60,324 nucleotides of DNA from Streptomyces amritsarensis. Lineage in GTDB: Bacteria > Actinomycetota > Actinomycetes > Streptomycetales > Streptomycetaceae. The stretch covers positions 1 through 60,324 of the forward strand of contig NZ_MQUR01000042.1 of the NCBI RefSeq assembly GCF_001953875.1, in the 5' to 3' direction. Made by a program: the position numbers and the translations under genes. Numbering within the stretch: position 1 is the first letter of the stretch; every line of letters begins with the position of its first letter. The notes beneath the pieces are model-generated. The model ran no database searches, had not been told where the DNA came from, and saw only the letters and a program-made list of their open reading frames with translations. Below, piece after piece: positions 7,804 through 16,353 of this stretch.

Positions 7804-8969
7804 CCGGTGAGGACTACTACATACCGGCAGCAGCGATGGCGGTCTCACTCGCCTTCAAGCTGCCGGCCCTGCGGCACAACTGGCGCGACCCGCTCCTGCG
7901 TTCGGTGGTCGCCCTGCTGGCCCTGGCGGGGGCCGTGTTCGCCTTCGCCGCTCCGCCGACCATCGCCGCGGTCAACCGCTGGACCGGCATCGCCAACTTC
8001 TCCGCGCCGCTGGTCTACTGCCTGATCACCGCCTTCAGCGCCTCCTGCCTGGTCCTGATGGTCAACTGGCGGGGCGGGCCGCCCGAGCAGACCAGGCGCG
8101 TCTCGCGCCGCTGGATCCTCGGCTACAGCATCGTGATCGTGGCCCTGGTCGTCCTGTTCGCGCTCGGTGAGACCCCCGAGGAACGCCTGCGGGACTTCGA
8201 CACCTTCTACGCGAACACGCCGTACGTCGGCCACATGATCGCCCTCTACCTGCTGGCCCACCACGTGGCGGCGGTGGTGATGGTGGTCCTGTGCTGGCGC
8301 TGGTCGCTCCAGGTGCGCGGCTGGCTGCGCGTCGGGCTGATGATCATCGTGGCCGGCTACCTCTTCAACCTCGGCTACGACGCCACGAAGATGACGGCCG
8401 TGGTCGCCCGCTGGCTCGGCAACGACCTCGACGGCCTGAGCACCTACGTGGCCCCGCCGCTCGCCTCGCTGGGAGCGCTGATCAGCGCGATGGGCTTCGT
8501 GGTCCCGCTCGTCTGCCAGCGGCTGTCGGACCACTGGCAGACCTGGGCCACCTACCGCCGTCTCGGCGCGCTGTGGCAGGAGGTGCAGATCTCCGCGCCC
8601 GCCGGTACGCCCTCCGTGCAGATGGCCTGGTGGTCGGCGGCGGAACTGCGCGTGATCCAGCGTGAGTCCGACATCCACGACGGGTTCCTGCACCTCGGCC
8701 CCTACTTCGACAAGGGCCTGCGCGACGACGCCTACGACAACGCCCTCGCCGAGGGCGCCGACGAGGAGACTGCCCGCGCGGTCGGCGACGCCGCCATGGT
8801 CGCGGCCGCCGTACGGGCCCGCTCCGCGGACCCCGACGGGCAGGCCATCGGCGAGGACGAGGAGACCCTGCCGGACACCTCCGAGGGGCCGCGCGACCTG
8901 CTGCGGATATCCGACGCCCTGCGGCGCTCGCCGGTGGTGCAGGCGGTCCGGCGGCAGGTGACCGTCTGA
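7800..8969 (+). CDS. MAB_1171c-family (DUF6545) membrane protein
   Basis: 389 residues from TTG at 7800, which overlaps the stop of the peptidase gene (TTGA); no better start in frame gives the N-terminal membrane segment. About seven hydrophobic segments cover residues 5-240 (for example LLALAGAVFAFAAPP, ILGYSIVIVALVVLFALG, LIALYLL-like, VGLMIIVAGYLFNLGYD). They are followed by a cytoplasmic C-terminal domain of about 150 residues (WQEVQISAPAGTP, IQRESDIHDGFLHL, AAAVRARSADP). This architecture and wording (RLGALWQ.. and IRDG) matches the MAB_1171c putative transporter group. In actinomycetes these often follow an HTH plus ImmA/IrrE pair; the biochemical role is unknown. Likely co-translated with the peptidase. 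Confidence 0.8.
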   Translation: MTGEDYYIPAAAMAVSLAFKLPALRHNWRDPLLRSVVALLALAGAVFAFAAPPTIAAVNRWTGIANFSAPLVYCLITAFSASCLVLMVNWRGGPPEQTRRVSRRWILGYSIVIVALVVLFALGETPEERLRDFDTFYANTPYVGHMIALYLLAHHVAAVVMVVLCWRWSLQVRGWLRVGLMIIVAGYLFNLGYDATKMTAVVARWLGNDLDGLSTYVAPPLASLGALISAMGFVVPLVCQRLSDHWQTWATYRRLGALWQEVQISAPAGTPSVQMAWWSAAELRVIQRESDIHDGFLHLGPYFDKGLRDDAYDNALAEGADEETARAVGDAAMVAAAVRARSADPDGQAIGEDEETLPDTSEGPRDLLRISDALRRSPVVQAVRRQVTV

Positions 8970-9123
8970 CCGCGACGGCCGTCCGGCCCCACGGCGTCCG
9001 GCCGCCGAGCCGCGCGGCCCTGTGACCGGACGGCCCTGCGACCGCACGGCCGGCCGTACGCGGCAGCCGGCCGGTGCCCCGTCAGGGCGCCGGCCGACTG
9101 CCACTGCCGCTGCCACTGCCCGC

Positions 9124-9900
9124 TCAGCGGGCCGCGGCCACCGCCGTCTTCGGGAACAGCTCCTGGAACGGGCCGGCGGAGTCGATCCCCTCCCGCCCGT
9201 ACGGCGCGTCGAAGCTCCACACCATGAACAGCAGGAACACGATCAGCGCGCTGAAGAGCCCGGCGAGCAGCAGCTCCCGCCCCGAGCGCCGGATCTGCAG
9301 CGTGAAGATCAGCCCGACCGTGACCACCCCGCCGACCAGCAGTCCGAACCACACCACACCCGGCAGCGTCGACTCCGAGCTCTGGGTCCGCGAGTGGCGG
9401 GCCTCGTCGGCGGCCGCGATGTGGTCCAGCAGCGGCTGGTAGGCCTGCGCCTGGAGCTCCGTGGCCGGGCTCTGGTGGGTGACGGAGGTGCGGAGCTTGC
9501 CGAGCAGCTCGCCGCCCTCGGCCGACGCGCCCTCGCCGGAGGTCAGCCGCGGCCAGTCCACGGCCACGGTGTGGGAGACGTACGCGTCCACCTCGCCCCG
9601 GATCCGGTCGCGGACCGCGGCCGGATAGACATCCGCGCGCTGGGTGACCTCGTACAGCGCCTGGGCCTCGCGGCGCACGCTGTCCTCGGCGGCGCCGCGC
9701 GCCTCCCATACGCCCGCGATGGCCAGGCCGAGCACGATCGCGTAGACCACGCCCACCATCATCGTCATGTACTCGATGACGTCGGGGGTTTCGCTGGTGT
9801 CCTCGTCGGCGGCGGCCCGGCGGTGCCGGATCGCCGTCATGGCGAGGACGAGGGCGCAGACGAGCGCCATGGCAATGGCCAGGACCAGCCATTCGGACAC
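9124..9900 (-). CDS. DUF4239 (bestrophin-like) membrane protein
   Basis: 258 residues from a GTG with GGGAG eight bases upstream. It has two hydrophobic segments at the N-terminus (WLVLAIAMALVCALVLAM; MMVGVVYAIVLGLAIAGVW), a soluble middle of about 120 residues rich in Glu/Arg/Ala, and two hydrophobic segments at the C-terminus (GVVWFGLLVGGVVTVGLIF; LLLAGLFSALIVFLLFMVWSFD). This 2+2 layout with YAIVLGLAIAxVWE is the DUF4239 hallmark. Function is not established; a distant relation to bestrophin channels has been proposed. Convergent with the MAB_1171c gene. Confidence 0.85.
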   Translation of the reverse strand: MSEWLVLAIAMALVCALVLAMTAIRHRRAAADEDTSETPDVIEYMTMMVGVVYAIVLGLAIAGVWEARGAAEDSVRREAQALYEVTQRADVYPAAVRDRIRGEVDAYVSHTVAVDWPRLTSGEGASAEGGELLGKLRTSVTHQSPATELQAQAYQPLLDHIAAADEARHSRTQSSESTLPGVVWFGLLVGGVVTVGLIFTLQIRRSGRELLLAGLFSALIVFLLFMVWSFDAPYGREGIDSAGPFQELFPKTAVAAAR

Positions 9901-10009
9901 GTGGATTCTCCCGGTGTGGATCGGTGGGCGGACAGCGGAACGGCGTACAGCGGAACGGCGGACGGCGGCGGCGGACGGACGCGCGCGGACGTGGGCGCGG
10001 GCGCGGCGG

Positions 10010-10600
10010 TCAGCCGCGGCCCTTGGAGCGCGGGCGCAGGGCGGCGGCGGCGAGTACGGCCGGGGTGGTGACGACGACCATGAGCATGACGGTGGACATC
10101 CCGCCGGGGCCGCGCCGCTGCAAGGCGACCGAACGGTACGGACGCACGTGGAAGGCGCTCACCTGCGCGGCGGCGGCCCTGGGCCGGGGCGGGGCGGACG
10201 CTTCGGCCAGGGCCGGCCCGGCGGCCTCCCCGGGCCCCGGCGCGGGCGGCGGCGGCTCCGCAGGCGCGGCCACCGCCTCCGCCCGCGCGGAAGGCTCCGC
10301 CGGAACGGCCGGCGCCGACGGCTCCGCCGGCCCGGGCAGCGGCGCAGCGGGCCGTCCGGGCCCGCGGGTCCATCCGGGGTGGCGCACCGTCAGCCCGGCG
10401 TCGGCGCCCGGCACGGCCACCCGCACCGACGGCCGGCCGGAAGGCCGCACGACGGGCCGCTTGGGATGGCCGGCGGGCACGCACAGGTCGACGCGCGCCC
10501 CCCGGCCGTGGCCGCCGTCGCCCGCGACCGCCACATGGCCGTGGAGCGGGCAGAGCGCCGCCACCAGTCCCGCCCCGGCGAGGTACTGCCAAGCGGTCAC
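10010..10600 (-). CDS. Pro/Ala-rich membrane-anchored protein, function unknown
   Basis: 196 residues from the GTG at 10600, which has AAAGGA at good spacing. The N-terminus (TAWQYLAGAGLVAALCPLHGH) is hydrophobic, either a weak signal or an anchor. The middle is very rich in Pro, Ala and Gly with PAEP repeats (about residues 95-150). A C-terminal hydrophobic segment (MSTVMLMVVVTTPAVLAAAAL) is followed by basic RPRSKGRG. Topology suggests a short cell-wall-spanning stalk between two anchors, or a tail-anchored protein. It lies 109 bp upstream of the DUF4239 gene on the same strand. I recognise no family; the coding nature rests on the ribosome site and the two hydrophobic ends. Confidence 0.55.
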   Translation of the reverse strand: MTAWQYLAGAGLVAALCPLHGHVAVAGDGGHGRGARVDLCVPAGHPKRPVVRPSGRPSVRVAVPGADAGLTVRHPGWTRGPGRPAAPLPGPAEPSAPAVPAEPSARAEAVAAPAEPPPPAPGPGEAAGPALAEASAPPRPRAAAAQVSAFHVRPYRSVALQRRGPGGMSTVMLMVVVTTPAVLAAAALRPRSKGRG

Positions 10601-10759
10601 CGCGCGTCCTTTCGATTCCGCAGCAGACATGAGGGTTACGTCTGAAGAAACGATCACGTCCCGGCTTCGACACGCGGCGGGCCGGGGAAGATCGAAACGG
10701 TACGGAATCGGGCGCACGGGCCGGGTGGCGTTCCGACATGATCACGCCATGCCCGGCCG

Positions 10760-11216
10760 AGGGTGGAACGCCTTCTGATCGCCGGGCGTTGTCGACTGGA
10801 CGCCGAGCTCGGGCGCGGCGGCTCGGGCGTCGTGCGGCGCGCCACGCACCGGCTGCCGGGCCGCCGCGTCGCCGTCAGGGAGACGGTGCTCGACCCGGCG
10901 CTGTCCCCGGACGGGGCCCGGCTCCGGCGTCAGCGCACACTGCAAGAGGCGCGCACGGCCGCGCAGGGCGGGCACCCGCACCTCATCGCGGTGCGGAGGT
11001 CATCGAGGACGGCGAACGCCCGTGCGGCGTCGTGGAGTTGGTCGGGGGCGGCTCGCCGGCCGAGCGGCTCGCCGGGACCGGGCCGGTGGACCCCGCCGAG
11101 GCCGCCGAGATCCCCGTTCGCGCTGCTCGGCGCTGTGCGGACGGCATAGGCGGCCGGGCGGCTGCGGACGGCACGCGCGGCCGGGGGCTGCACCGCGACA
11201 TCGAGCCGGGCAGGCC
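10760..11216 (+). pseudogene. Broken serine/threonine protein kinase (N-lobe and start of C-lobe)
   Basis: Pieces of a PknB-like kinase appear in two frames. The frame from 10763 reads LIAGRCRLDAELGRGGSGVVRRATHR (cut into the glycine-rich loop GRGGSGVV), then GRRVAVRE where the ATP-binding Lys of VAVKE is Arg, then GGHPHLIAV to about 10992. The next frame carries EDGERPCGVVELVGGGSP..ERLAGTGPVDPAEAA (about 11000-11100). The first frame returns as LLGAVRTA with a stop, and the second gives GLHRDIEP (about 11190-11216), a decayed HRDxKP catalytic loop. At least three frame changes, loss of key residues and no C-lobe show a decayed remnant. It ends at the metG terminator. Confidence 0.78.
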
Positions 11217-11231
11217 CGCGCCGGGGGCTGG

Positions 11232-11292
11232 GCCCCTCCGGCGTGCCCGCGCGGGTACGCCGGAGGGGCGCGACCCGCGGTCGCGCCCCTCC
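11232..11292. terminator. Two overlapping hairpins between metG and the kinase remnant
   Basis: Segment A (11232-11244), segment B (11257-11274) and segment C (11280-11292) can pair in two exclusive ways. A pairs with B over 13 bp (GCCCCTCCGGCGT with its complement), and B pairs with C over 13 bp (GGAGGGGCGCGAC with its complement). Located 20-80 bp after the metG stop, it is most simply a strong terminator. The A/B versus B/C choice is the geometry of an attenuator. Confidence 0.65.
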
Positions 11293-11312
11293 GGTCGTGC
11301 GGTCGGGGGGTG

Positions 11313-13028
11313 TCAGCCCGCCTCGGTGCCGCCGAAACGCTCGCGGTAGGACTCGAGGTCCTCCTCGGTGACCCGGGCGAAGAGCACCGGCGGAACGGTG
11401 AACGGGGTGCCGGCCGGGACCGAGTCCAGGGCCTTGGCCTGCTCCGGGGCCACCCAGGTCGCGGTGTCGTCGGCGAGGGCGAACGCCGAGCGCATGGCGC
11501 GTGCCGAGGCGGGGATGAACGGCTCGGAGACCACCGAGTAGAGGTGGATGAGGTTCATCGCGGTGCGCAGGGTGAGCGCCGCGGCGTCGAGGTCGGTCTT
11601 GACCTCCAGCCAGGGGGCCTTCTCGTCGAGGTAGGCGTTGCCGGCGGACCACAGGGCGCGCAGCGCGGCGGCGGCCTTGCGGTACTGGAGGGTCTCCATG
11701 TGGCCCTCGTACTCGGCCAGCAGCTCGGCGATCTGCTCGCCGAGCTTCGCCTCGGCCTCGCCCGCGGGGCTGCCGGCCGGGACCTCGTCGCCGAACTTCT
11801 TGCGGGAGAAGGTCAGGACGCGGTTGACGAAGTTGCCGAGGGTTCCGCCGAGGTCCTTGTTGACCGTGGCGGCGAAGTGCTCCCACGTGAAGGACGAGTC
11901 GTCGGACTCGGGGGCGTTGGCGATCAGGAAGTAGCGCCAGAAGTCGGCCGGGAGGATCTCCAGCGCCTGGTCGGTGAAGACGCCGCGCTTCTGCGAGGTG
12001 GAGAACTTGCCGCCGTAGTACGTCAGCCAGTTGAAGGCCTTGACGTAGTCGACCTTCTTCCACGGCTCGCGGGTGCCCAGCTCGGTGGCGGGGAACATGA
12101 CCGTGTGGAACGGGACGTTGTCCTTGGCCATGAACTGGGTGTAGCGGACGTCGTCGGCCTCGTACCACCAGGCCTTGTAGTCGCGGTTCGCCGGGTCGGC
12201 GTCCGCCCACTCCTTGGTGGAGGCGATGTACTCGATCGGGGCGTCGAACCAGACGTAGAAGACCTTGCCCTCGGCCGCCAGGTCGGGCCAGGTGTCGGCC
12301 GGGACCGGGACGCCCCAGTCGAGGTCGCGGGTGATGGCGCGGTCGTGCAGGCCCTCGGTCAGCCACTTGCGGGCGATGGAGGAGGCCAGCTGCGGCCACT
12401 CCTCCTCGTGCTCGGCGACCCAGGCCTCCACCTCGTGCTGGAGCTTGGACTGCAGCAGGAAGAGGTGCTTGGTCTCGCGGACCTCGAGGTCGGTGGAGCC
12501 GGAGATGGCCGAGCGCGGCTCGATCAGGTCCGTGGGGTCCAGGACGCGGGTGCAGTTCTCGCACTGGTCGCCGCGGGCCTTGTCGTAGCCGCAGTGCGGG
12601 CAGGTGCCCTCGACGTAGCGGTCCGGCAGGAAGCGGCCGTCGGCCGGCGAGTAGACCTGCCGGATCGCGCGCTCCTCGATGAAGCCGTTTTCCTGGAGCT
12701 TGCGCGCGAAGTGCTGGGTGATCTCGGCATTCTGCGGCGAGGAGCTGCGGCCGAAGTAGTCGAAGGACAGCTCGAAGCCGTCGTAGACCGCCTTCTGGGC
12801 GTCGTGGGCCTGCGCGCAGAACTCGGCGACGGGGACGCCGTTCTCCTTGGCGGCGAGCTCGGCGGGGGTGCCGTGCTCGTCGGTGGCGCAGATGTAGAGG
12901 ACGTCGTGGCCGCGCTGGCGGAGGTACCGGGAGTACACATCCGCCGGAAGCATCGACCCGACCATGTTGCCCAGGTGCTTGATCCCGTTGATGTAGGGAA
13001 GCGCGCTGGTGATCAGGTGTCGAGCCAT
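11313..13028 (-). CDS. metG: Methionyl-tRNA synthetase
   Basis: 571 residues from the ATG at 13028, nine bases after GGAG; an in-frame ATG 15 bases upstream lacks a spaced ribosome site. Class I synthetase charging tRNA-Met in the cytoplasm. Visible are the HIGH-equivalent HLGN at about 18-21, the zinc knuckle CPHC...CENC at about 142-158, WFDAPIEY for methionine binding, the KMSKS-equivalent KFSTSQKRG at about 341-349, and a C-terminal anticodon-binding helical domain. The single CxxC pair and length fit the MetG1 short form without the dimerisation domain. A GTGAC/GTCAC palindrome lies 35 bp upstream. Confidence 0.97.
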   Translation of the reverse strand: MARHLITSALPYINGIKHLGNMVGSMLPADVYSRYLRQRGHDVLYICATDEHGTPAELAAKENGVPVAEFCAQAHDAQKAVYDGFELSFDYFGRSSSPQNAEITQHFARKLQENGFIEERAIRQVYSPADGRFLPDRYVEGTCPHCGYDKARGDQCENCTRVLDPTDLIEPRSAISGSTDLEVRETKHLFLLQSKLQHEVEAWVAEHEEEWPQLASSIARKWLTEGLHDRAITRDLDWGVPVPADTWPDLAAEGKVFYVWFDAPIEYIASTKEWADADPANRDYKAWWYEADDVRYTQFMAKDNVPFHTVMFPATELGTREPWKKVDYVKAFNWLTYYGGKFSTSQKRGVFTDQALEILPADFWRYFLIANAPESDDSSFTWEHFAATVNKDLGGTLGNFVNRVLTFSRKKFGDEVPAGSPAGEAEAKLGEQIAELLAEYEGHMETLQYRKAAAALRALWSAGNAYLDEKAPWLEVKTDLDAAALTLRTAMNLIHLYSVVSEPFIPASARAMRSAFALADDTATWVAPEQAKALDSVPAGTPFTVPPVLFARVTEEDLESYRERFGGTEAG

Positions 13029-13415
13029 CCTCGGATGCTCCATTTCCTATGTGCGGTGCAAGGTGACGTCACGGACTGTGAGTGCGGTCATCGTATCGAA
13101 CCGCCGAAACGCCACGCGCCGCGTTTTTCGGGTGGACGTAAAGCAAAAGCGAGGACAGTGACCTCTTGCGTCACGGCCCTCGCGATCGGGCCCATGGTAC
13201 AGCGGGCCGGTGGCGTGCCGAACCGGAGGACCGACCGGTGATACGGCGGCACCGGCAGTCGGCATATGCATACGTGCTGGCTGGAGCCTCGCGCGATCGA
13301 CACCGATCACGATTCGATCATCTGCGACGCAATGCTTCCCAGGTTTCTTCTCCGCGCCCCCCGAGTGCGCCCGCGCTGCTTTCCTGTTCTGCGCACCAGG
13401 GGATGAGGTGGAGCG
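13029..13415. promoter_or_regulatory. Divergent intergenic region with GTGAC/GTCAC dyads
   Basis: 387 bp between metG and the sigma-factor gene with no convincing gene. It holds GTGACGTCAC (13063-13072, perfect palindrome) and GTGAC-N7-GTCAC (13158-13174), which share half-sites and resemble the AGTGA...TCAC pattern of BldD-type sites. A stretch near 13290-13330 repeats CGATC motifs. Promoters for both genes must be here, but I could not assign -35/-10 boxes with confidence. Confidence 0.45.
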
Positions 13416-14054
13416 GTGAGCGATGTCGGACCGGAGGAGTCCGGTGGGGCCGTGGGACTGCCGAGCCGGCGTCGGCGGCCGACTCCCATGAGCCAGTGGG
13501 ACCCGGCGGCACGCCTGTCGTACTGGGCCTTCCACGCCAACCGGCGCCCCACGTACATGCGCTTCGCGTACCTGCAGCTGGGCTCGGACGCGGCGGCCGA
13601 GGCCGCGGTGGACGCCACCTTCGACTCGATCATGGGCGACTGGCTGCGGATGCTCCACATGGACCGGCTGGACGCCTACGCGTGGACCGTGCTCAAGCAC
13701 TGCCTCGTCGACCGGCAGCACCGGCTCCACCCCTGGGAGCAGGAGCCCGAGCCGATGGACATCAGCGCCTTCGAGGCGGCCCTCAAGGATGCGCACACCG
13801 ACCAGTACGAGGTGCTGACCGACACCATCCGCTTCTATTCCGCCGTCTCCCGCCTCGCCGAGCGCCAGCGCGACGCCGTGCTCCTGCGGTACGGGCTCCA
13901 GTGCACCCCCGGTGAGGCCGCCTCCGTGATGGGCGTCGACGAGGCCACGGTCCGCTCCTATCTCGGCCAGGCCCACCGGCGCCTCGCCCGGCTGCTCGAC
14001 ACGTCCGCCGATCCGGCGGAACCGGCCGAACCAGCCGAACCAGCCGGCTCATGA
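13416..14054 (+). CDS. Sigma-70 family (ECF-like) RNA polymerase sigma factor
   Basis: 212 residues from a GTG preceded by GAGGTGGAG. Region 2 covers about residues 40-100 (SYWAFHANRRPTYMRFAYLQLG, AYAWTVLKHCLVDRQHR). Region 4 covers about 140-195 (LAERQRDAVLLRYGLQCTPGEAASVMGVDEATVRSYLGQA split here as a typical ECF helix-turn-helix). The tail is a PAEPAEPAEP repeat. Region 2 is degenerate relative to standard ECF factors. The stop overlaps the next start (ATGA), so it is translationally coupled to a composite IclR-like protein that may act as its partner. No anti-sigma factor with membrane segments is seen. Confidence 0.8.
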   Translation: MSDVGPEESGGAVGLPSRRRRPTPMSQWDPAARLSYWAFHANRRPTYMRFAYLQLGSDAAAEAAVDATFDSIMGDWLRMLHMDRLDAYAWTVLKHCLVDRQHRLHPWEQEPEPMDISAFEAALKDAHTDQYEVLTDTIRFYSAVSRLAERQRDAVLLRYGLQCTPGEAASVMGVDEATVRSYLGQAHRRLARLLDTSADPAEPAEPAEPAGS

Positions 14055-15922
14055 GGCGCCTCGACCGGCTGGAGCGGCCGGACGGCGACCCGGCGCCCCG
14101 CTCACTGGCCGAGTTCCTCGCCCGGGCGGGCGTCCGCGACCGCTACCGCCACTACGACCTCGGCGCGGCGGAGGCCCGGCTGCTGCGCGCGACACCGCAC
14201 CTGCACGTCCCGCACCGGGCCCGGCGCCGGACGGCGCACGGCTGGAGCGACCCGGTCCGGGACCGCCCGCTCGACGCCGAGCGGGCCCGGCGCGACCTGA
14301 AGGCGATCTGCCTGGACTGCGTGTGCGCCCCTGACGCGGCGGCGCACCTGGACTCCTTCGCCGGTGTACGCACCGATCTGGCCGGCGCCGTCGTGTTCGG
14401 CTGTCTCCTGCACCTGGCCGGGATGCGCGAAGGCGCCCGGTTCTGGTGGCAGTTCGCCGCGGCCTCCGGCAGCGCACGGGCCGCCGCGGCCGCCTACTGC
14501 CTCTTCCTCGACCACTCCCGGCGCGGCGAACACCACGACGCCCGGCACTGGGCGCGGGAGCTGGGCCGCCGCGGATTCCGGCCGAGCGGCCGGCGGGACC
14601 TGCGGGAGATCCGGCTGTGTGCGCAGGCCGCCGTCCTGCGCTACGTCGACCAGATCGACGATCCCGACCTGGGGCCGGTGCCGTTGCCCAGGCCCGGACT
14701 GTCGGGTGCACTGAGCGCGTTCCTCCCGCCACCCGTCCCGCCCATCGCGCCCGTCCCACTCGTCGCGCCGGCGCGGGGTGCCGCGGCCGCCCGGCCGGCC
14801 GCCGGGCCGCTGCGGCACCCCGCGCTGGCGGCCGCGGCCCGCAGGACCGTCGTGCAGGGCGGGACGGGCGAGGCACTGGCGGAGGCCCGCCGCGCGCTGG
14901 CCGTCGTACGCGTTCTGGAGCGGCATCCGCTGGGGGTGCGGGCCGACCAGCTCGCACGGGAGTCCGGCCTCGCGGAGGCGGAGCTGCGTCCGCTGCTGGC
15001 GATGCTGTGCGAGGAGGAGTACGCGTACCGGCCGGGGGCGGGGGTGTACGGTCGCGGCCCGGCCCTGGACCGGCTCGCCGCCCCCGGCGGCCACGGCCTG
15101 GCCGGGCAGCTCCAGCGCACCCTGGCGCTGGCCCGGGACAGCGCGGGAGCCGCGGTGTACCTCAGCCGGTACGCGGGCGGCGAGGTCCACATCACGCAGA
15201 TGGCGGCCGGGCCGGCGACCCCTCCGGTACGGGAGTGGGTCGACTTCCGGGACGCCGCGCACGCCAGCGCGGTCGGCAAGTGCCTGCTGACGCAGCTCGA
15301 CCACGACGGCCGCGCCGACCACGTGGCCCGCCACCGGCCCGCCCGGCTCACCCCGCAGACCATCACCGACAGCCGGGCCCTGTTCACGGCGCTCGACGCG
15401 GTCGCTCCGGGCGCTCCGGTCTTCGACCTGCTCGAATACTCCCCGGGGGTCGTCTGCTCGGCCGTTCCCATCGCCGCGGCGGGAGCCGCGGGGAGCCTCG
15501 CGCTGTCGCTGCCCGCGGCCCACGCCCACCGGCTGCGCCCGGCCACGGAGGCGCTGCGCCGCAAGGCCGTACCGGTCCTGCTCGCGCTGCTCCTGACCGG
15601 CGCGATCCCCCCGGACGCCGCGGCCCCGCCCGCCGTCGAACCCGCCGCCGCGCCCGGCCGGCCCGAGACCGGGCCGGTGCGGGCCCCGCTCACCCCGGAG
15701 ACCCTGCGCCACCTCCGGCTGCTGTTCCGCACCCCGCTCGCCGAGGCCGCCGCGGCGGCGCAGGGCCCGCACCTGGTCAGCGACACCACGACCGCCGAGG
15801 CCTACCTCTTCGAAGCCGCCCCGGACGGCGCGGCCCCCCGCCTGTCCCTCCCCCACACCTTCACGTCGGTGACCCCGGGTGCTCTGACCCGCCCGACGGG
15901 TCTGGTGGTCCTGGGCACGTGA
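14051..15922 (+). CDS. Composite protein: helical N-terminal half plus IclR-type DNA-binding and effector domains
   Basis: 623 residues; start ATG overlaps the sigma-factor stop. The first ~215 residues are helical and hydrophobic in parts (CLLHLAGMREGARFWWQFAAASGSA), resembling a TPR-like segment seen beside sigma factors. A Pro/Ala linker follows (about 225-265). An IclR-like winged helix is at about 275-335 (VVRVLERHPLGVRADQLARESGL.., EEYAYRPGAGVYGRG). The GAF-like IclR effector domain spans about 345-520 (GAAVYLSRYAGGEVHI, HASAVGKCLL, SAVPIAAAGAAGSLALSL). It ends with about 100 residues of unknown type. IclR regulators are normally about 250 residues; this fusion coupled to a sigma factor suggests ligand-gated control of that sigma factor (inference). 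Confidence 0.75.
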   Translation: MRRLDRLERPDGDPAPRSLAEFLARAGVRDRYRHYDLGAAEARLLRATPHLHVPHRARRRTAHGWSDPVRDRPLDAERARRDLKAICLDCVCAPDAAAHLDSFAGVRTDLAGAVVFGCLLHLAGMREGARFWWQFAAASGSARAAAAAYCLFLDHSRRGEHHDARHWARELGRRGFRPSGRRDLREIRLCAQAAVLRYVDQIDDPDLGPVPLPRPGLSGALSAFLPPPVPPIAPVPLVAPARGAAAARPAAGPLRHPALAAAARRTVVQGGTGEALAEARRALAVVRVLERHPLGVRADQLARESGLAEAELRPLLAMLCEEEYAYRPGAGVYGRGPALDRLAAPGGHGLAGQLQRTLALARDSAGAAVYLSRYAGGEVHITQMAAGPATPPVREWVDFRDAAHASAVGKCLLTQLDHDGRADHVARHRPARLTPQTITDSRALFTALDAVAPGAPVFDLLEYSPGVVCSAVPIAAAGAAGSLALSLPAAHAHRLRPATEALRRKAVPVLLALLLTGAIPPDAAAPPAVEPAAAPGRPETGPVRAPLTPETLRHLRLLFRTPLAEAAAAAQGPHLVSDTTTAEAYLFEAAPDGAAPRLSLPHTFTSVTPGALTRPTGLVVLGT

Positions 15923-15967
15923 CCGACCCGGCAGGCGCCGGGGCCAGGCCTCCGGGCGGAGAAACAG

Positions 15968-15996
15968 AAGAGCCCCACACGATGTGTGGGGCTCTT
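15968..15996. terminator. Strong bidirectional hairpin terminator
   Basis: Perfect 13-bp arms AAGAGCCCCACAC (15968-15980) and their complement (15984-15996) around a 3-base loop. It lies just beyond the tRNA 3' end and downstream of the composite IclR-like gene, so it can stop transcription from both sides. The minus-strand reading is followed by CTGTTTC. Confidence 0.85.
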
Positions 15997-16001
15997 GCTT
16001 G

Positions 16002-16086
16002 TGTCCGAGGGGGGACTTGAACCCCCACGCCCGATAAAGGGCACTAGCACCTCAAGCTAGCGCGTCTGCCATTCCGCCACCCGGAC
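16002..16086 (-). tRNA. tRNA-Leu(GAG)
   Basis: 85-nt class II tRNA on the minus strand. The acceptor stem GTCCGGG pairs with CTCGGAC, with discriminator A. The anticodon stem CTAGC/GCTAG encloses loop TTGAGGT, anticodon GAG (reads CUC/CUU). A long variable arm (TGCCC..GGGCG) and T-arm GTTCAAGTC are present. CCA is not encoded. Confidence 0.95.
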
Positions 16087-16353
16087 CGGTGGTCGGCCCC
16101 GGTTTCCCGCGGCGACATGGACAACAATAGCAAAGGATCGGCGGGTCTCCGACCACTTATCCGGGCGGCGGCGGTCCGCCTCGCCGGTCTGACCTGCGGG
16201 CATGCCTCGGAGGGGGTGGCGGGACGGAACGTCTCGGATACGGGCGGCCCGGGGCGGGCGGCCGTCCTCGGCTTCCGGATGTGGACAACGGGGTGGACAG
16301 CGGGCGGCGCCGGGCGGTCGGATGGCTGCGCACACATCCGGGGGGAGCCGCGC

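Noticed and set aside
11022..13241. 739-residue plus-strand open frame opposite metG
   Set aside because: Mirror of metG codons; lacks any domain, and metG has conserved motifs on the other strand.
16002..16086. Integration of a mobile element at the tRNA-Leu gene
   Set aside because: The tRNA is intact, followed by its terminator, and no integrase or duplicated tRNA 3' end is seen within the window.
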